DNA from: Streptomyces sp. NBC_01314
GTDB lineage: Bacteria; Actinomycetota; Actinomycetes; Streptomycetales; Streptomycetaceae
Direction of reading: 5' to 3'
DNA: 64,000 nt
Assembly: GCF_041435215.1 (NCBI RefSeq)
Contig: NZ_CP108394.1
Location: forward strand, 10,912,001 to 10,976,000
This document shows, one piece after another, positions 7,828 to 16,819 of this stretch (position 1 is its first letter; each line of letters begins with the position of its first letter). Below the pieces are notes generated by a model. That model had not been told where the DNA came from, did not search any database, and saw nothing but the letters and a program-made list of their open reading frames with translations. Position numbers and translations under genes: made by a program.

Positions 7828-9757
7828 TCACCGGACCGGGTTCCAGCCGTCGGTGCCGGCCAGGTACTTCTGGGCGGTGTAGTCAGCGGCCTCGGTGGCG
7901 GTCAGCTTCGGCGCGTTCGCACCGACGCCGGCTCCGTAGCTGGAGTTGTTGTACTCCTTGAGGCGGGCCCACTCCCAGGGGTAGTCGGGCATCATGTCGA
8001 CCCAGGGGTTCAGGCTGTCGACGTGGGGCCACACCATGGTGTTACGGACCACTGCCTGGGGCCAGGCATCCGGCGTGTTGTGCCACGGACGGCCGAGGTG
8101 CATCGTCCTCGGTGACGCGTCCGTGGTGATCACCTCACTGTCGGTGATGAGGATCCCGTACTTCTTCCTGTAGTCGGTGCTCGGCGCCAGCAGCGTGCCG
8201 CCGGGCCACTTGATCATCTGGAGTTTGGACCGGTCGATCACCGCGGTGGCGTTACCGAAGACGAAGTCCACCGTGCCCCTGATGTAGCAGTTGACGAAGT
8301 ACTGCCGGGCCTGGGTGGTGGGCGTCTCCCCCTTGACGTACAGGGTGTCCTGACGGCCGTAGATATTGACGTTGCTGTATGTCTGCCGGTCACCCATGGC
8401 GGCGATCGCGACGGCCTGGGTCTCGTACGGGTCGATCTCCGGGTGGGCCGCGGAGTCGAACGTGTTGCTGATCGTGAGATTCTCGACAGTCAGGTTGGGC
8501 GGCCTGAAGGTGGCCACGGCGCTGCCCTGGGTGCCGTACTTCGCGCCGGTCGCAGGGTTGAGCATCCCGTGAGCCCTGGTGTTGTAGATGACGACATCCG
8601 CGGCGCCGCCGACGCCCTGGATCGTCAGCCAGGACTTGCTCGCCGGGACGCTGATGACCTCGTGGTAGACGCCCTTGCTGATGGTGATGGTGTTGGTGCC
8701 CCCGTCGGGAACGGCGTCGATCGCGGCCTGCACGGTCCAGTAGTCGCCGTCGCCGTCGAGCGAGACGTGCAGCAGGGAGCCCGCGGCAAGACGCCTGCCC
8801 TGGGACTGAACGCCCGAGTGGTGGGCCAACATGAGATAGTTCGCGGCCATCGCCACGCCCACGATGACGATGCCGGCGATCTCGACAGGAGCCAGCAAGG
8901 CGGCGCTGCCTGCCGCCACCGCCGTCAAGACCGCCTTGCTGAGCGTACCCCAACCGTTCTGGAACGCCATGTGTGTCTGGGTGACGAAGAACGTCTGGCC
9001 GTTGCGGAACGCGGTCGCGGTCTCTCTCGCTTGCTGCCGCAACCGAGCGCCTTCGGCGAGTGCCACGATTATCTGAAGGATTGCCGGCGCGACGACACTG
9101 ACCGCAAGGTCGGTAGCGTCGTTGAGGATTCGCACGGCGTTGCTGAGGCTGGAGGGATTGATGCCCATGCCAAGGCGGTTGGCGCCCTGATTCAGCAGGT
9201 CGTTGTAATTCTCCAGCCCGTCGTACCGCGTGCTCGTGGTCGCGACAGTGGACCCCGGCAGCGGAGCATAGGTTGTTGTCGCCGTGTTGCGATACAGGTT
9301 GTAGAAGGTGCCCCAGGCAATAGTATTGAGAGCGGTCACCCTGCCAGCCCGCCATCCCAGGACGTAGGTGTCCGACCGGCGAATGAACACCCGGACGACA
9401 TACGGCATGGCCTCGGCGAACAGGTCGACGGCGATGTACTGGAGGACCCCGAGCGGGTCGGTGACGTCGATCGGGGGGCCGGGGGGGGGCCGTGGAGGTG
9501 CCCGCGGCGGGGATCCTGCCGGAGCTGACCGCCGCCCTGATGGCGTTGACCATCGCGGCGTAGCCGCGCATGGCGCCGTCCGCGGCGGTGCCGGGTTCAC
9601 TGGTGATGTGCCAGCTGACGGCCGCGCCGTCCGTGGCGCTCGCGCTGGGGGCGGCGGCAACCAGCAGGCCCAGGCCGCCGCCGGCCGTTACGCCGGCGGC
9701 CGTCAGAGCGGCGAGAAATGACCTCCGGGAATATCCACCCTGCGTCTCGTTCGTCAC
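7828..9757 (-). pseudogene. Tat-exported ribosome-inactivating-protein domain fused to pectin methylesterase, broken by a one-base frameshift
   Basis: GTG at 9757 (AAAAGGA upstream) starts a Tat signal (SRRSFLAALTAAGV, cleavage near PSASA at ~41), then a domain opening (VSWHITSEP, YAAMVNAIRAAVSSGRIPA). The frame is lost at a G9 run (9481-9489, + strand) next to a G6 run (9473-9478); removing one base restores about 642 residues. The next ~200 residues match the ricin-A/Shiga N-glycosidase fold: RRSDTYVLGWR, RYDGLENYNDLLNQGANRLG, and IIVALAEGARLRQQ with the catalytic Glu-x-x-Arg. A hydrophobic segment (~residues 290-322) follows. From ~329 comes a pectinesterase with all active-site blocks: QAVAIAAMGD, GRQDTLYV, GTVDFVFGNA (Asp) and HLGRPWHN (Arg). 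RIPs depurinate rRNA; pectinesterases demethylate plant pectin. Each half is recognisable, but the fusion is unfamiliar to me. The break may be real, slippage-prone, or a homopolymer error. Confidence 0.8.
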
Positions 9758-10019
9758 GTGAGTTCCTTTTCGTGATGAGCAACCCATCGATGTGGACTGC
9801 GGCGTGCGGCGGTTACCGATCTTGACGGCGACTTTCATGCGGCACGAGCCGCTCACGGATTGCGGGCGGGCCTGGCCTGCTGTCGCTTCCGGGCGCGGTG
9901 TGCGACGGGGCGCGGAACTGACCCACATCGTCGGCGGCCCGGAAGGGCGCGCCCTGTGGTGCGTCAACCGAAAGCCTCGGCGAGGGTCCGCGCCGAGGCC
10001 ATGGGTACTTGTACGGGGT

Positions 10020-10042
10020 CCGGGCCCCGTCCCGGGCCCGGG
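10020..10042. terminator. GC-rich inverted repeat after the LuxR regulator
   Basis: Nested CCGGGCCC / GGGCCCGG halves form a compact hairpin 19-41 bp beyond the stop of the - strand gene ending at 10061. The rest of 9758-10060 holds no gene and contains the promoter side of the RIP-pectinesterase gene. Confidence 0.5.
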
Positions 10043-10060
10043 TATATCTACGGGGTTGTC

Positions 10061-12322
10061 CTACGGGGTGGGTGCCTGGTTGGCTGTCCACCAGGACGCG
10101 ATCCGGGCGCGGGAACCGAAGCCGAGCTTGGCCAGGATGTTCTCGACGTGGCCGTGGACCGTGCGGGGGGAGCGTCCCAGCGCGGAGGCGATCTGCTGGT
10201 TGCTCATGCCCTTGGCCACCAGCGCGGCCACTTCCTGCTCCCGGGGGGTCAGCGGGTTCGGGGCGGGGGTCGTGACGGTCGGCTCGGATTCGGTGCGCAG
10301 GGCGTAGGCGATGGCCTCGTCGGGGCGGCGGCGCCCACCCTCCGCCAAGAGCTTCTCGTAAGCCGCCGGGCCCAGGGCCCGCACGATGTCTGCCTCGCAC
10401 TGGGCGTGCCGGTCGACCATGTGCGGTCCGAATCCGGAGACGTCGGTGTCGGTGACCCGCCAAAGGACACGTGCGGCACCCAGCAGCTGCCCCGCCCGCT
10501 TGTGGCGGCCGTCGTCGGCGGTGATCCAGGCAAACTTCTCCAGCATCAGCGCGACCCTGACGTAGTCGTTGAAGCCCTGCGCGTTCTCCAGTGCGGTCCG
10601 CATCAGAGCCAAGGCCTCCTCGCGGTCGCCGCGCCTCCAGGTGTCGTAGCCGAGCACACTCTGCGCATGCGCGCGCACCAACAGCTCGTCATGCGCCTCG
10701 GCGAGGGCGACCGCCTGCCTGCAGGTCTCCGTAGCGCGCGGATCCCCGAGGTGGGTCTGCGCGGTGGCCATCAGGATCAACGCGTAGACCGCCCCGATTT
10801 CCTCGCCCGTCCCCATATGGACGGCCGCTGCTACCTCCAACAAGGACACGGCCTCCTCCAGCCGGCCGCCGTACAACGCCAACGCGCCACGCAGGCTCTG
10901 GACGTAGGCGCACACCACCCGGTAGTCCAGCCGCTCGCCCAGCTCCGCGGCCTCGTCCAGCCACCGGTTCGCCCTGGCGTGATCGCGCTGCAGCACCGCC
11001 ACCAAGGCGGCGACCCACAGCGCCCTGGCCCGGGCCGGGGTGGGCTCGGGTGCGGCGGCGAGCGCCCGGTCGAGCCAGCGGCGTCCCTCACCGAGGAATC
11101 CGCCCTCGCACCAGTGGAAGCGCAGCGCGGCGGCCAGCGCCAGGGTGGCCTGCGGGTCGCCGCCCTGGACCAGCGCCGCGCGCAGATTGGCATGCTCGGC
11201 ATGCAGCCGGGTCAGGTTCTCCTGCCGGACGGGGACGTACCAGACGTCGGCGATGCGCTCGGCGAGGGCCAGATAGAAATCGTGGTGCCGTCGCAGCGTC
11301 TGCTGCTCCTGGCCGGACTCGGCGAGCCGCTCACGTCCGTACTCGCGGATGGTCTCCAGCAGCCGGTAGCGCGGCAGGCCCTCGCGTTCGGTAGGCACGA
11401 CGATCGACTGGACGACCAGCCGGTCGAGGAGATCGAGTACCTGGTCCCGGCCGATGCCGTCGCCCCCGCAGACGGCCTCGGCCGCGTCCAGGCCGAAGTC
11501 GCCGGCGAAGACCGACAGCCGGTTCCACAGCAGCCGCTCGGCGGGGGTGCACAGCTCGTGGCTCCAGTCGATCAACCCGCGTAGCGTCCGCTGGCGCGGC
11601 CGGGCGACCCGGCTGCCGCTCGCGAGCAGCCCGAAGCGGTCCTCCAGCCGGTTCACCGCCTCGTTGACGGTCAGGCTCCGCAACCGGGACGCGGCCAGCT
11701 CGATCGCCAGCGGCAACCAGTCCAGGCCATCGCACAACCGGAGGAGCTGGCCGCGGTTACCGCCGGTTACCTGGAACTCCGGGCGCACGGCGGAGGCCCG
11801 GTCCCGCAGCAGTTCCACCGCGTCATCCGGCTCCAGCGGAGGGATCGCGAAGACGTGCTCGCCGTAGATTCCCAGCGCCCGGCGGCTCGTCGCCAGAACG
11901 CGCAGCCCAAAGGACGCTGACAGCAGCGCATGTGCCAGCTCGGCGCAGGCGTCGACGAGGTGCTCGCAGTTGTCCAGAACGATCAGCGGACCGCGGCGCG
12001 CCAGGAAGGTGGCGAGCTGATCGATGACCGGTCGGGTGCCCAGGTCCGGCACCCCCAGCGCGGACGCCACGGCGTTCGCCACCAACGACGGGTCCCATAC
12101 CGGCGCCAGATCCACCAGCCACACCCCGTCGGCGAAATCCGTCGCCGACGCGGCGGCCACCTCCAGCGCCAGCCGTGTCTTGCCCGCCCCGCCCATACCG
12201 GTGAGCGTAAGCAGCCGCGTGGTCCCCAGACGGCGGCGCACTTCGGCGAGGTCGCGGCGCCTGCCCACAAACGTGGTCAGGGCGGCGGGCAGATTCCCCG
12301 CCTCCGATATCTGGATGGTCAA
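10061..12322 (-). CDS. Large ATPase-type transcriptional regulator with C-terminal LuxR helix-turn-helix
   Basis: A 753-residue protein. An AAA/NB-ARC-like ATPase follows the N-terminus: TFVGRRRDLAEV, Walker A GMGGAGKTRLALEV, Walker B GPLIVLDNCEHLV, and the sensor-like LRVLATSRRALG. The middle (~340-670) is helical and repeat-rich like TPR regions (HAEHANLRAALVQGG, ALALYGGRLEEAVSLLE). The last ~65 residues are a LuxR/GerE helix-turn-helix (LTPREQEVAALVAKGMSNQQ, IASALGRSPRTVHGHVENIL). This architecture is common in Streptomyces, where an ATP-driven switch controls DNA binding. It is transcribed towards the RIP-pectinesterase gene on the same strand, 303 bp away, and could control it. A hairpin downstream suggests it is a separate unit. 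Confidence 0.9.
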   Translation of the reverse strand: MTIQISEAGNLPAALTTFVGRRRDLAEVRRRLGTTRLLTLTGMGGAGKTRLALEVAAASATDFADGVWLVDLAPVWDPSLVANAVASALGVPDLGTRPVIDQLATFLARRGPLIVLDNCEHLVDACAELAHALLSASFGLRVLATSRRALGIYGEHVFAIPPLEPDDAVELLRDRASAVRPEFQVTGGNRGQLLRLCDGLDWLPLAIELAASRLRSLTVNEAVNRLEDRFGLLASGSRVARPRQRTLRGLIDWSHELCTPAERLLWNRLSVFAGDFGLDAAEAVCGGDGIGRDQVLDLLDRLVVQSIVVPTEREGLPRYRLLETIREYGRERLAESGQEQQTLRRHHDFYLALAERIADVWYVPVRQENLTRLHAEHANLRAALVQGGDPQATLALAAALRFHWCEGGFLGEGRRWLDRALAAAPEPTPARARALWVAALVAVLQRDHARANRWLDEAAELGERLDYRVVCAYVQSLRGALALYGGRLEEAVSLLEVAAAVHMGTGEEIGAVYALILMATAQTHLGDPRATETCRQAVALAEAHDELLVRAHAQSVLGYDTWRRGDREEALALMRTALENAQGFNDYVRVALMLEKFAWITADDGRHKRAGQLLGAARVLWRVTDTDVSGFGPHMVDRHAQCEADIVRALGPAAYEKLLAEGGRRRPDEAIAYALRTESEPTVTTPAPNPLTPREQEVAALVAKGMSNQQIASALGRSPRTVHGHVENILAKLGFGSRARIASWWTANQAPTP

Positions 12323-12622
12323 GTTTCCTCTTGCCTTCTACGGCTCGTACTCGTCCCGCAACATCAAGGACGCCTGCCGGCGGTGGCAGCACGCTTCGTC
12401 GCGGGCAGTCGGGACGCAGTCCCGTCCCCGTGCCCCATCCCTGCAACCGGCACAAGATGTCATCAGTGACGACTGCGGTGTGCGGTGGTCACAAGGCGGA
12501 ACGGCCATATTCGCATCTATGCCGCTGAAGCAGTATCCAGTGGGCATAGGCCCCAGGGGTGGACTTGTGGTTCAGGTCTCACGCCTATGTGGCAGTAGCC
12601 GGTCTCGTAGGGATGGTGGGAC
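12323..12622. other. Intergenic region upstream of the LuxR regulator
   Basis: 300 bp with no supported gene on either strand. It must contain the promoter of the - strand regulator and the breakpoint of the permease remnant that begins at about 12623. Confidence 0.5.
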
Positions 12623-12799
12623 GTGTCGGCGCTCGGGCCCCTCCAGGTCGCCCTGGCGCACCTCAACGCCCCGCACGACACCGACTACTCCCTCGTGATG
12701 GCCGGGGCGCTGATGAGCGCCGTCCCGCTGATCATCGTGTTCCTGTTCGGGGCACGGCACTTCCTGAGGGATCTCGCGGCGGGGGCGACGAAGGTGTGA
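12623..12799 (+). pseudogene. C-terminal remnant of a MalG-type sugar ABC permease
   Basis: 58 codons (GPLQVALAHL, TDYSLVMAGALMSAVPLIIV, FLFGARHFLRDLAAGATKV) match the last transmembrane helix and cytoplasmic tail of carbohydrate ABC transporter permeases of the MalG/binding-protein-dependent family. The usual protein is ~280 residues, so five of six helices, including the EAA loop, are missing. The GTG at 12623 is in frame but has no convincing ribosome site. Such permeases normally sit with sugar-binding proteins and LacI/IclR regulators, and an IclR gene follows 51 bp later. This suggests that a sugar transport locus has been deleted. Confidence 0.8.
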
Positions 12800-12850
12800 C
12801 AGGACCGCGCACGCCTTGCCCGCGCTCCGAGCCGGGCGCACGCTGGCCCT

Positions 12851-13327
12851 ATGGCTGCGCACGACGGCTCCATGCTGATCACCTCCGTCCAGCGGGCCTT
12901 CCGCCTGCTGGAGGCGGTGAGCGCGCACGAGAACGGGGCGCTGGCCAAGCAGCTGGCACGCGAGACGGAGCTGCCCCTGGCCACCGCCCACCACCTGCTG
13001 CGGACCCTGGTCCACGACGGCTACCTGCGGAAACTGGACGACGGCGGATTCGTCCTGGGGGACAAGCTGGGGTCGTTGCAGGTCGTTGCAGGTCGTTGCA
13101 GGTCGTTGCAGGTCGCGGGAGGCGGGCAGGCGCTGCTCAGCCGTGTCCGTCCCACGCCGGCCGCGCTGCGGGACGAACTGGCGACCGCCGCCTACCTCAC
13201 CTTCTACGAGGAGGGCGAGATCAGGGTCGACGGCAAGGGCGTGGTCATAAGACCCGAAGCCCCGCGCGAGGACACCGCGAAGTCCGCGGCCGCCAAGGGC
13301 GGCAACGCGATGGCATGCGGTCGGTGA
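12851..13327 (+). CDS. Truncated IclR-family regulator containing a 10-bp tandem repeat
   Basis: 158 residues, against ~250 in the family. The N-terminal winged helix is intact: ITSVQRAFRLLEAVSAHENG, ALAKQLARETELPLATAHHL, RTLVHDGYLRKLDDGGFVLG. After GDKLGSLQ a 10-residue insertion made by four copies of a 10-bp unit is followed by the normal hinge (GGGQALLSRVRPTPAALRDE, LATAAYLTFYEEGEIRV). After EIRV the IclR effector domain is lost and an unrelated tail runs to the stop. It might still bind DNA, but it could not sense a ligand. It probably once controlled the lost sugar permease upstream. Confidence 0.75.
   Translation: MAAHDGSMLITSVQRAFRLLEAVSAHENGALAKQLARETELPLATAHHLLRTLVHDGYLRKLDDGGFVLGDKLGSLQVVAGRCRSLQVAGGGQALLSRVRPTPAALRDELATAAYLTFYEEGEIRVDGKGVVIRPEAPREDTAKSAAAKGGNAMACGR
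13071..13110 (+). repeat. Four perfect 10-bp tandem units inside the IclR gene
   Basis: GGTCGTTGCA occurs four times without a mismatch. Three extra copies add 30 bp, which keeps the reading frame, while gain or loss of one copy would break it. The repeat lies between the winged helix and the hinge of the regulator. Confidence 0.92.
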
Positions 13328-13719
13328 GGGCCTGACCGCGCTGAGCGCCGGGCTGTGCGTGAGGTGCTCCGGCCGGAGGCTGGGGTGAGCCTCGCATGTG
13401 CTGACATCCAGGGCGACCGGCTTCCGTCGGCGGCCCTGACGATGACGGGTGTCGAAGCGCCGCCCCGCTGACCGACTACGCACACCGGACGGCCAGAACA
13501 CAACGGCCTGCGCCCTGCTGCGCGCCGCAGCCTGGAAGCGCGCCGGCACCGAGGCCGCCAGCGAGCAAGCATCCCGACGGGCTGCCCCAGCGCGAAGGCA
13601 GGGCGGCCCGGCCCACCATCACCGTGTGCCGGGATTATTGCTGCGGCAAGGGGTGCAACCATCGGGCCGGCTCGGCCGTCTCCCCTGATGTCGGACATTC
13701 GCACACTTGGGGGCACGAA
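13328..13719. other. Region without a recognised gene
   Basis: 392 bp. Frames are open in several phases because of the high GC content but show no family pattern. The last part carries the leader of the secreted AMIN-like protein. No clear promoter is visible. Confidence 0.45.
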
Positions 13720-14289
13720 ATGACAGGAAAAAGGACAGTCTGGGTGACCGCGGTCCTGGTGACCGCCACGCTGGGCGCCGTCGTGGTGCCGACCGTGGCC
13801 ACAGCGGCAGCCGCCCCGCAGGCGGCGGCCGCCTGCCCGACCGGCTGGGGGAGCCTCGGCAAGGTGGACTGGTCCAGCACGTCGGGCGAGTACATCACGA
13901 ATGCCAGGACCGGTCGCCACGACTGCTATGACCGGTTCGTCGTCGACGTTCCGGGCGCGTCCGCCGACCAGATCGGGTACACCGTGCACTACGTCGACCA
14001 GCTGATCCAGGACCCGACCGGCGACCCCATCCCGGTCCGCGGCGGCGCCATCCTGGAGGTAATCGTCAGGGCGCCCGCCTACGACTCCGGCGCCCCCACG
14101 TACCCCGGCCAGGCGGGACAGCCTCTGCCGGGATTGAACCTCACCGGGTACCGCACCTTCCGGGACGCAAAGTTCGCCAGCTCTTTCGAGGGCCAGTCGC
14201 AGTTCGGACTCGGGGTCCGCGCCCGGCTGCCCTTCCGGGTGCTGCAGTTGGACGGGCGTCTCGTGGTGGACGTGGCCCACACCTGGTGA
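13720..14289 (+). CDS. Secreted AMIN-like domain protein
   Basis: 189 residues from ATG 13720. The frame is open to 13624, but the signal peptide begins at 13720. A Sec signal covers residues ~1-38 (KRTVWVTAVLVTATLGAVVV, then Ala-rich cleavage region). The mature part starts CPTGWGSLGK and contains RTGRHDCYDRFVVDVPG, IGYTVHYVDQLIQDPTGDPI, FASSFEGQSQFGLGVRARLP and FRVLQLDGRLVVDVAH, the pattern of the AMIN-like beta-sandwich proteins common in Streptomyces. These are thought to act at the cell surface; the exact role is not established. Two mature cysteines could form a disulfide. It is a single-gene unit, with no related genes nearby. Confidence 0.75.
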   Translation: MTGKRTVWVTAVLVTATLGAVVVPTVATAAAAPQAAAACPTGWGSLGKVDWSSTSGEYITNARTGRHDCYDRFVVDVPGASADQIGYTVHYVDQLIQDPTGDPIPVRGGAILEVIVRAPAYDSGAPTYPGQAGQPLPGLNLTGYRTFRDAKFASSFEGQSQFGLGVRARLPFRVLQLDGRLVVDVAHTW

Positions 14290-15202
14290 GCCACCACCGC
14301 CGGCCAACGCCGTTACGTCTGACAGGTGGGCCTGACCGACAGGCCTTGCGTACGCGGCAACGTCACCCGCAGCCCGTCCTCGTCCCGGACCGCCGCACGA
14401 GCGGCCCGGGACGGTGCACAACGCCTTCCGCACAGACTCCGACCCCCGCCAAGTGGCCCACCGGCAACTGCAGTCGCGGGGAAGAACGCCTCCTCCGGCG
14501 GCGCTGCCGCGGACGTCGCAGGCAGTACGGCCGGGGTGCCGGCCGCCCCCTGCCCGCCTGAAGTGCGGCGAGCCCTGGCACGAGATCAGCGTCGACGCCT
14601 TGGGGCCGTCGGCGCGGGCGCTACCTGACACTGCCCATCCGGCGAACCGCTCCCCGGCCGGACAAGCCACCTGCGACGCAGGCGCCCGGCTGCCGCAACA
14701 GACCCAAGGCGTGCGCCCTTCGGCGGTACGGCCGACCCCGCCGGCCTTCCCCATCCTGGCCACAGCCGTCACCGCGGGCCCGCTTGCCGCCCTGACGCCC
14801 GCCGTGTCAGCTCAGGCCGCCAATGCAGCTCGGCGCTCAAGGTCTGCAGGGTGCGCTACGGCACCGACCATGTCACCCACAAGGAACTGGGCAGCATGAT
14901 CCGCCGCTACATCATTTGGTGAAACCGCCATGCGGGCGACCGGCGAACCGCGCCATTGCGTACATGGATTTCGATTTCTGAAATGAGGAAATCGCGACCG
15001 CGGAATTACTGATTGTTGGGCCGAAGCGCGACAGTTGCCACAAGAGCAGGTCGTCTGTCACCAAAATCTGCAGCTGAGCTCCGGCAGCGCCTGGCCCGGT
15101 GCCCCGCCAACCGGATGGGTCTTCTGGGTCAACGCGGCACGGCATCAGGCCCCGGGCTTGATGAGCCCGCATGCTGATGGCCTGCCAACCAGGAGAGAGG
15201 CC
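14290..15202. other. Gene-poor region with transposase debris
   Basis: About 0.9 kb with no intact gene. Except for the IS630-like scrap at 14840-14960 the frames are short and unrecognisable. The local base composition around 14940-15020 is less G/C-rich than its surroundings, which suggests imported or non-coding DNA. Confidence 0.5.
14840..14960 (+). pseudogene. C-terminal scrap of an IS630-like transposase
   Basis: One frame reads VCRVRYGTDHVTHKELGSMI, RRYIIW, stop, NRHAGDR. This resembles the last residues of IS630-type transposases, where a charged helix ends in WRNRHA. The arginine codon after the tryptophan is TGA here. Only about 40 codons remain, so the assignment rests on a short motif. 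Confidence 0.4.
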
Positions 15203-15817
15203 GTGGTCGATCCCAGTCCCGAGGGAACCCGGATGCCGGCATCCACCGGCTCGGGCCGTGACACCGCCGGTCAGCCGGGGGTCATCGGCATCGGACTCGC
15301 TGCGGTGCTGACGTTCTCTCTCGCGCAGGGCTCGTGGGAGTGGTTCTCCGCGTACATCGGGGTGACGCTTCTTGCGGTGATCTTCTCCTTTTCCCGACCG
15401 CCGGTGCGGATGCCTGGCATGCGGTCTGCGTACCTGTGGAATCTGGCGGCGTATTCGCTGGTCGTGGGCCTGTGCGTAGCGATCGCACTGGCCCCCGCGC
15501 TACAGCGCTGGTCGTGGTTCTTCCCGATGCCAGGAGCCCGTGAAGGGTGCCCTGAGCTGGGGAAGTACGAGGGCATCCGAACACAGGCCGCGCTGGCGAA
15601 CCTGGTTGGCCGCGACAATGCCGCCTTGGCCTATGCGCGGGACGTCCAAAGCCATGCCGCCGTCGCCGACTGTCTGGCGGCGACTACGACCCGGTGGCTG
15701 CCGGTATACGGGGGCGCGGCAGCCGTAGCGGCAGGTCTGGCCGTGTGGCTTCTTGACCGCGCTCGGGTGAGGAAGCAGGCGGCCACGGCCGACCGGCCTC
15801 CTCCTGGTCAAAGCTGA
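15203..15817 (+). CDS. Small polytopic membrane protein of unknown function
   Basis: 204 residues from GTG 15203, chosen because AGGAGAGAGG lies just before it; the frame is open further upstream without such a site. Four hydrophobic stretches are visible: GVIGIGLAAVLTFSLA, SAYIGVTLLAVIFSF, LAAYSLVVGLCVAIALAP and VYGGAAAVAAGLAVWLL. A soluble loop of ~70 residues between helices 3 and 4 holds a GCPELGKYEG segment, and the end is basic. No family could be named. It is a single-gene unit with no functional hint from its neighbours. Confidence 0.65.
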   Translation: MVDPSPEGTRMPASTGSGRDTAGQPGVIGIGLAAVLTFSLAQGSWEWFSAYIGVTLLAVIFSFSRPPVRMPGMRSAYLWNLAAYSLVVGLCVAIALAPALQRWSWFFPMPGAREGCPELGKYEGIRTQAALANLVGRDNAALAYARDVQSHAAVADCLAATTTRWLPVYGGAAAVAAGLAVWLLDRARVRKQAATADRPPPGQS

Positions 15818-15961
15818 GCGGGCGCGCCAACGCGACAGGCTGGCCAAGAAGTAGTTGCCGGTGGATTCTCAACCTGAGTCGGTTCGTGGCTCAGCGCTGC
15901 GGTGATGTCGGTCGACGGAATATCGCCGTCCAGTGCCGAGCGGTCAGCGCTTCAGCAGCCG

Positions 15962-16274
15962 TCAGCCACGCCACGCCCAACCAGGGGTAGGCCGTAGCGC
16001 CAGCACGGACGTCCATGTCAACTCGGCTTTGGCGGCATCCGGGGGCGTTCCGACGGCGACCTGGACGGGCCACGCCAGGATCATCGCGGCGACCAGTCCG
16101 CTGACGGCGGCCTCGTGCGGCAGCCTGGCTGCGAGTTCCACGCGCTGGTCGCCCCTGAGCTGGCGTCCGAAGGCGGCCAGCACGGCGCGCGAGGCCTTCT
16201 GCGGCCCGTGCGCGGGTGGGGTACGCCTCTTCGTAGCGCACTCTTTCCAGTATCAGTATCTGCTCGAGCGTCAT
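15962..16274 (-). pseudogene. DUF2267 protein gene broken by a one-base frameshift
   Basis: From ATG 16274 the first frame reads LEQILILERVRYEEAYPTRA, RAAEG, then derails. One base out of phase the sequence continues as ASRAVLAAFGRQLRGDQRVE, LAARLPHEAAV, which is the central pattern of DUF2267 (one domain repeat ends in an LP.E.. motif). An extra base near 16195 explains both frames. Downstream the frame ends at 15962 without the family's usual acidic tail, so the 3' end may also be altered. DUF2267 proteins are small, cytosolic and of unknown function. Confidence 0.55.
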
Positions 16275-16819
16275 GCCCGTGGTGTGCCGGCACGGCTCTT
16301 GCAGGGAAGACATCGGGGACGCGGTTTTCTTTCTCATCTGAGGTGGGTCGTGAAGCGTTGGCCGTGGGCTCACCCGCCGGCCACCGGTGCCGCTCGGTCA
16401 GGGAAGTGGGGCGCCGGCCTGGACGTGCACCCGCCGGTCTGTTCGAGCAGTGGACGCGTTGGTCGCGATGGCGGTCACGTGGATCTCGCGGCCGGCGCTG
16501 GGTGACCCGGCTCAGGTCGATTCGGCTGTCGGCCGGGGGAGAGCGGACGCCGAAGCGGTCGGCCTCGATGTACCCGGCGTTCCTGGTGTCTTCCCGGGGT
16601 GAAGTAGACCAGCCGCAGGGCCGATCATCGCCGTGCCAACCTGACGGTCATGACGGTCGCGCTCGTCCAGGTCGAGGTCGGCCATGCCTCATCGGTCTGC
16701 GCGCAGCGGCCGTACACCGCTGAGGCGGCAGCGAAGCAAGCGGTGGGGGATGCCCGCGACGCAAGCAGGATCGCGGGCGCCTCCCGGCCGCACATCGCAC
16801 GTGTCCCGGCTCTGTGCCC
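16275..16819. other. Region without a recognised gene
   Basis: 545 bp upstream of the DUF2267 remnant and beyond the end of the response regulator. Overlapping frames lack family patterns and no strong hairpin is visible. Confidence 0.4.

Noticed and set aside
13071..13110. Tandem repeats considered as a CRISPR array (also 428-493, 3274-3372, 30439-30528)
   Set aside because: Units are contiguous without unique spacers, are coding-phase multiples in most cases, and no cas genes are present.
12559..13335. + strand frame of 258 codons overlapping the IclR gene
   Set aside because: Arg-rich third-phase shadow; the overlapping frame carries the IclR helix-turn-helix.
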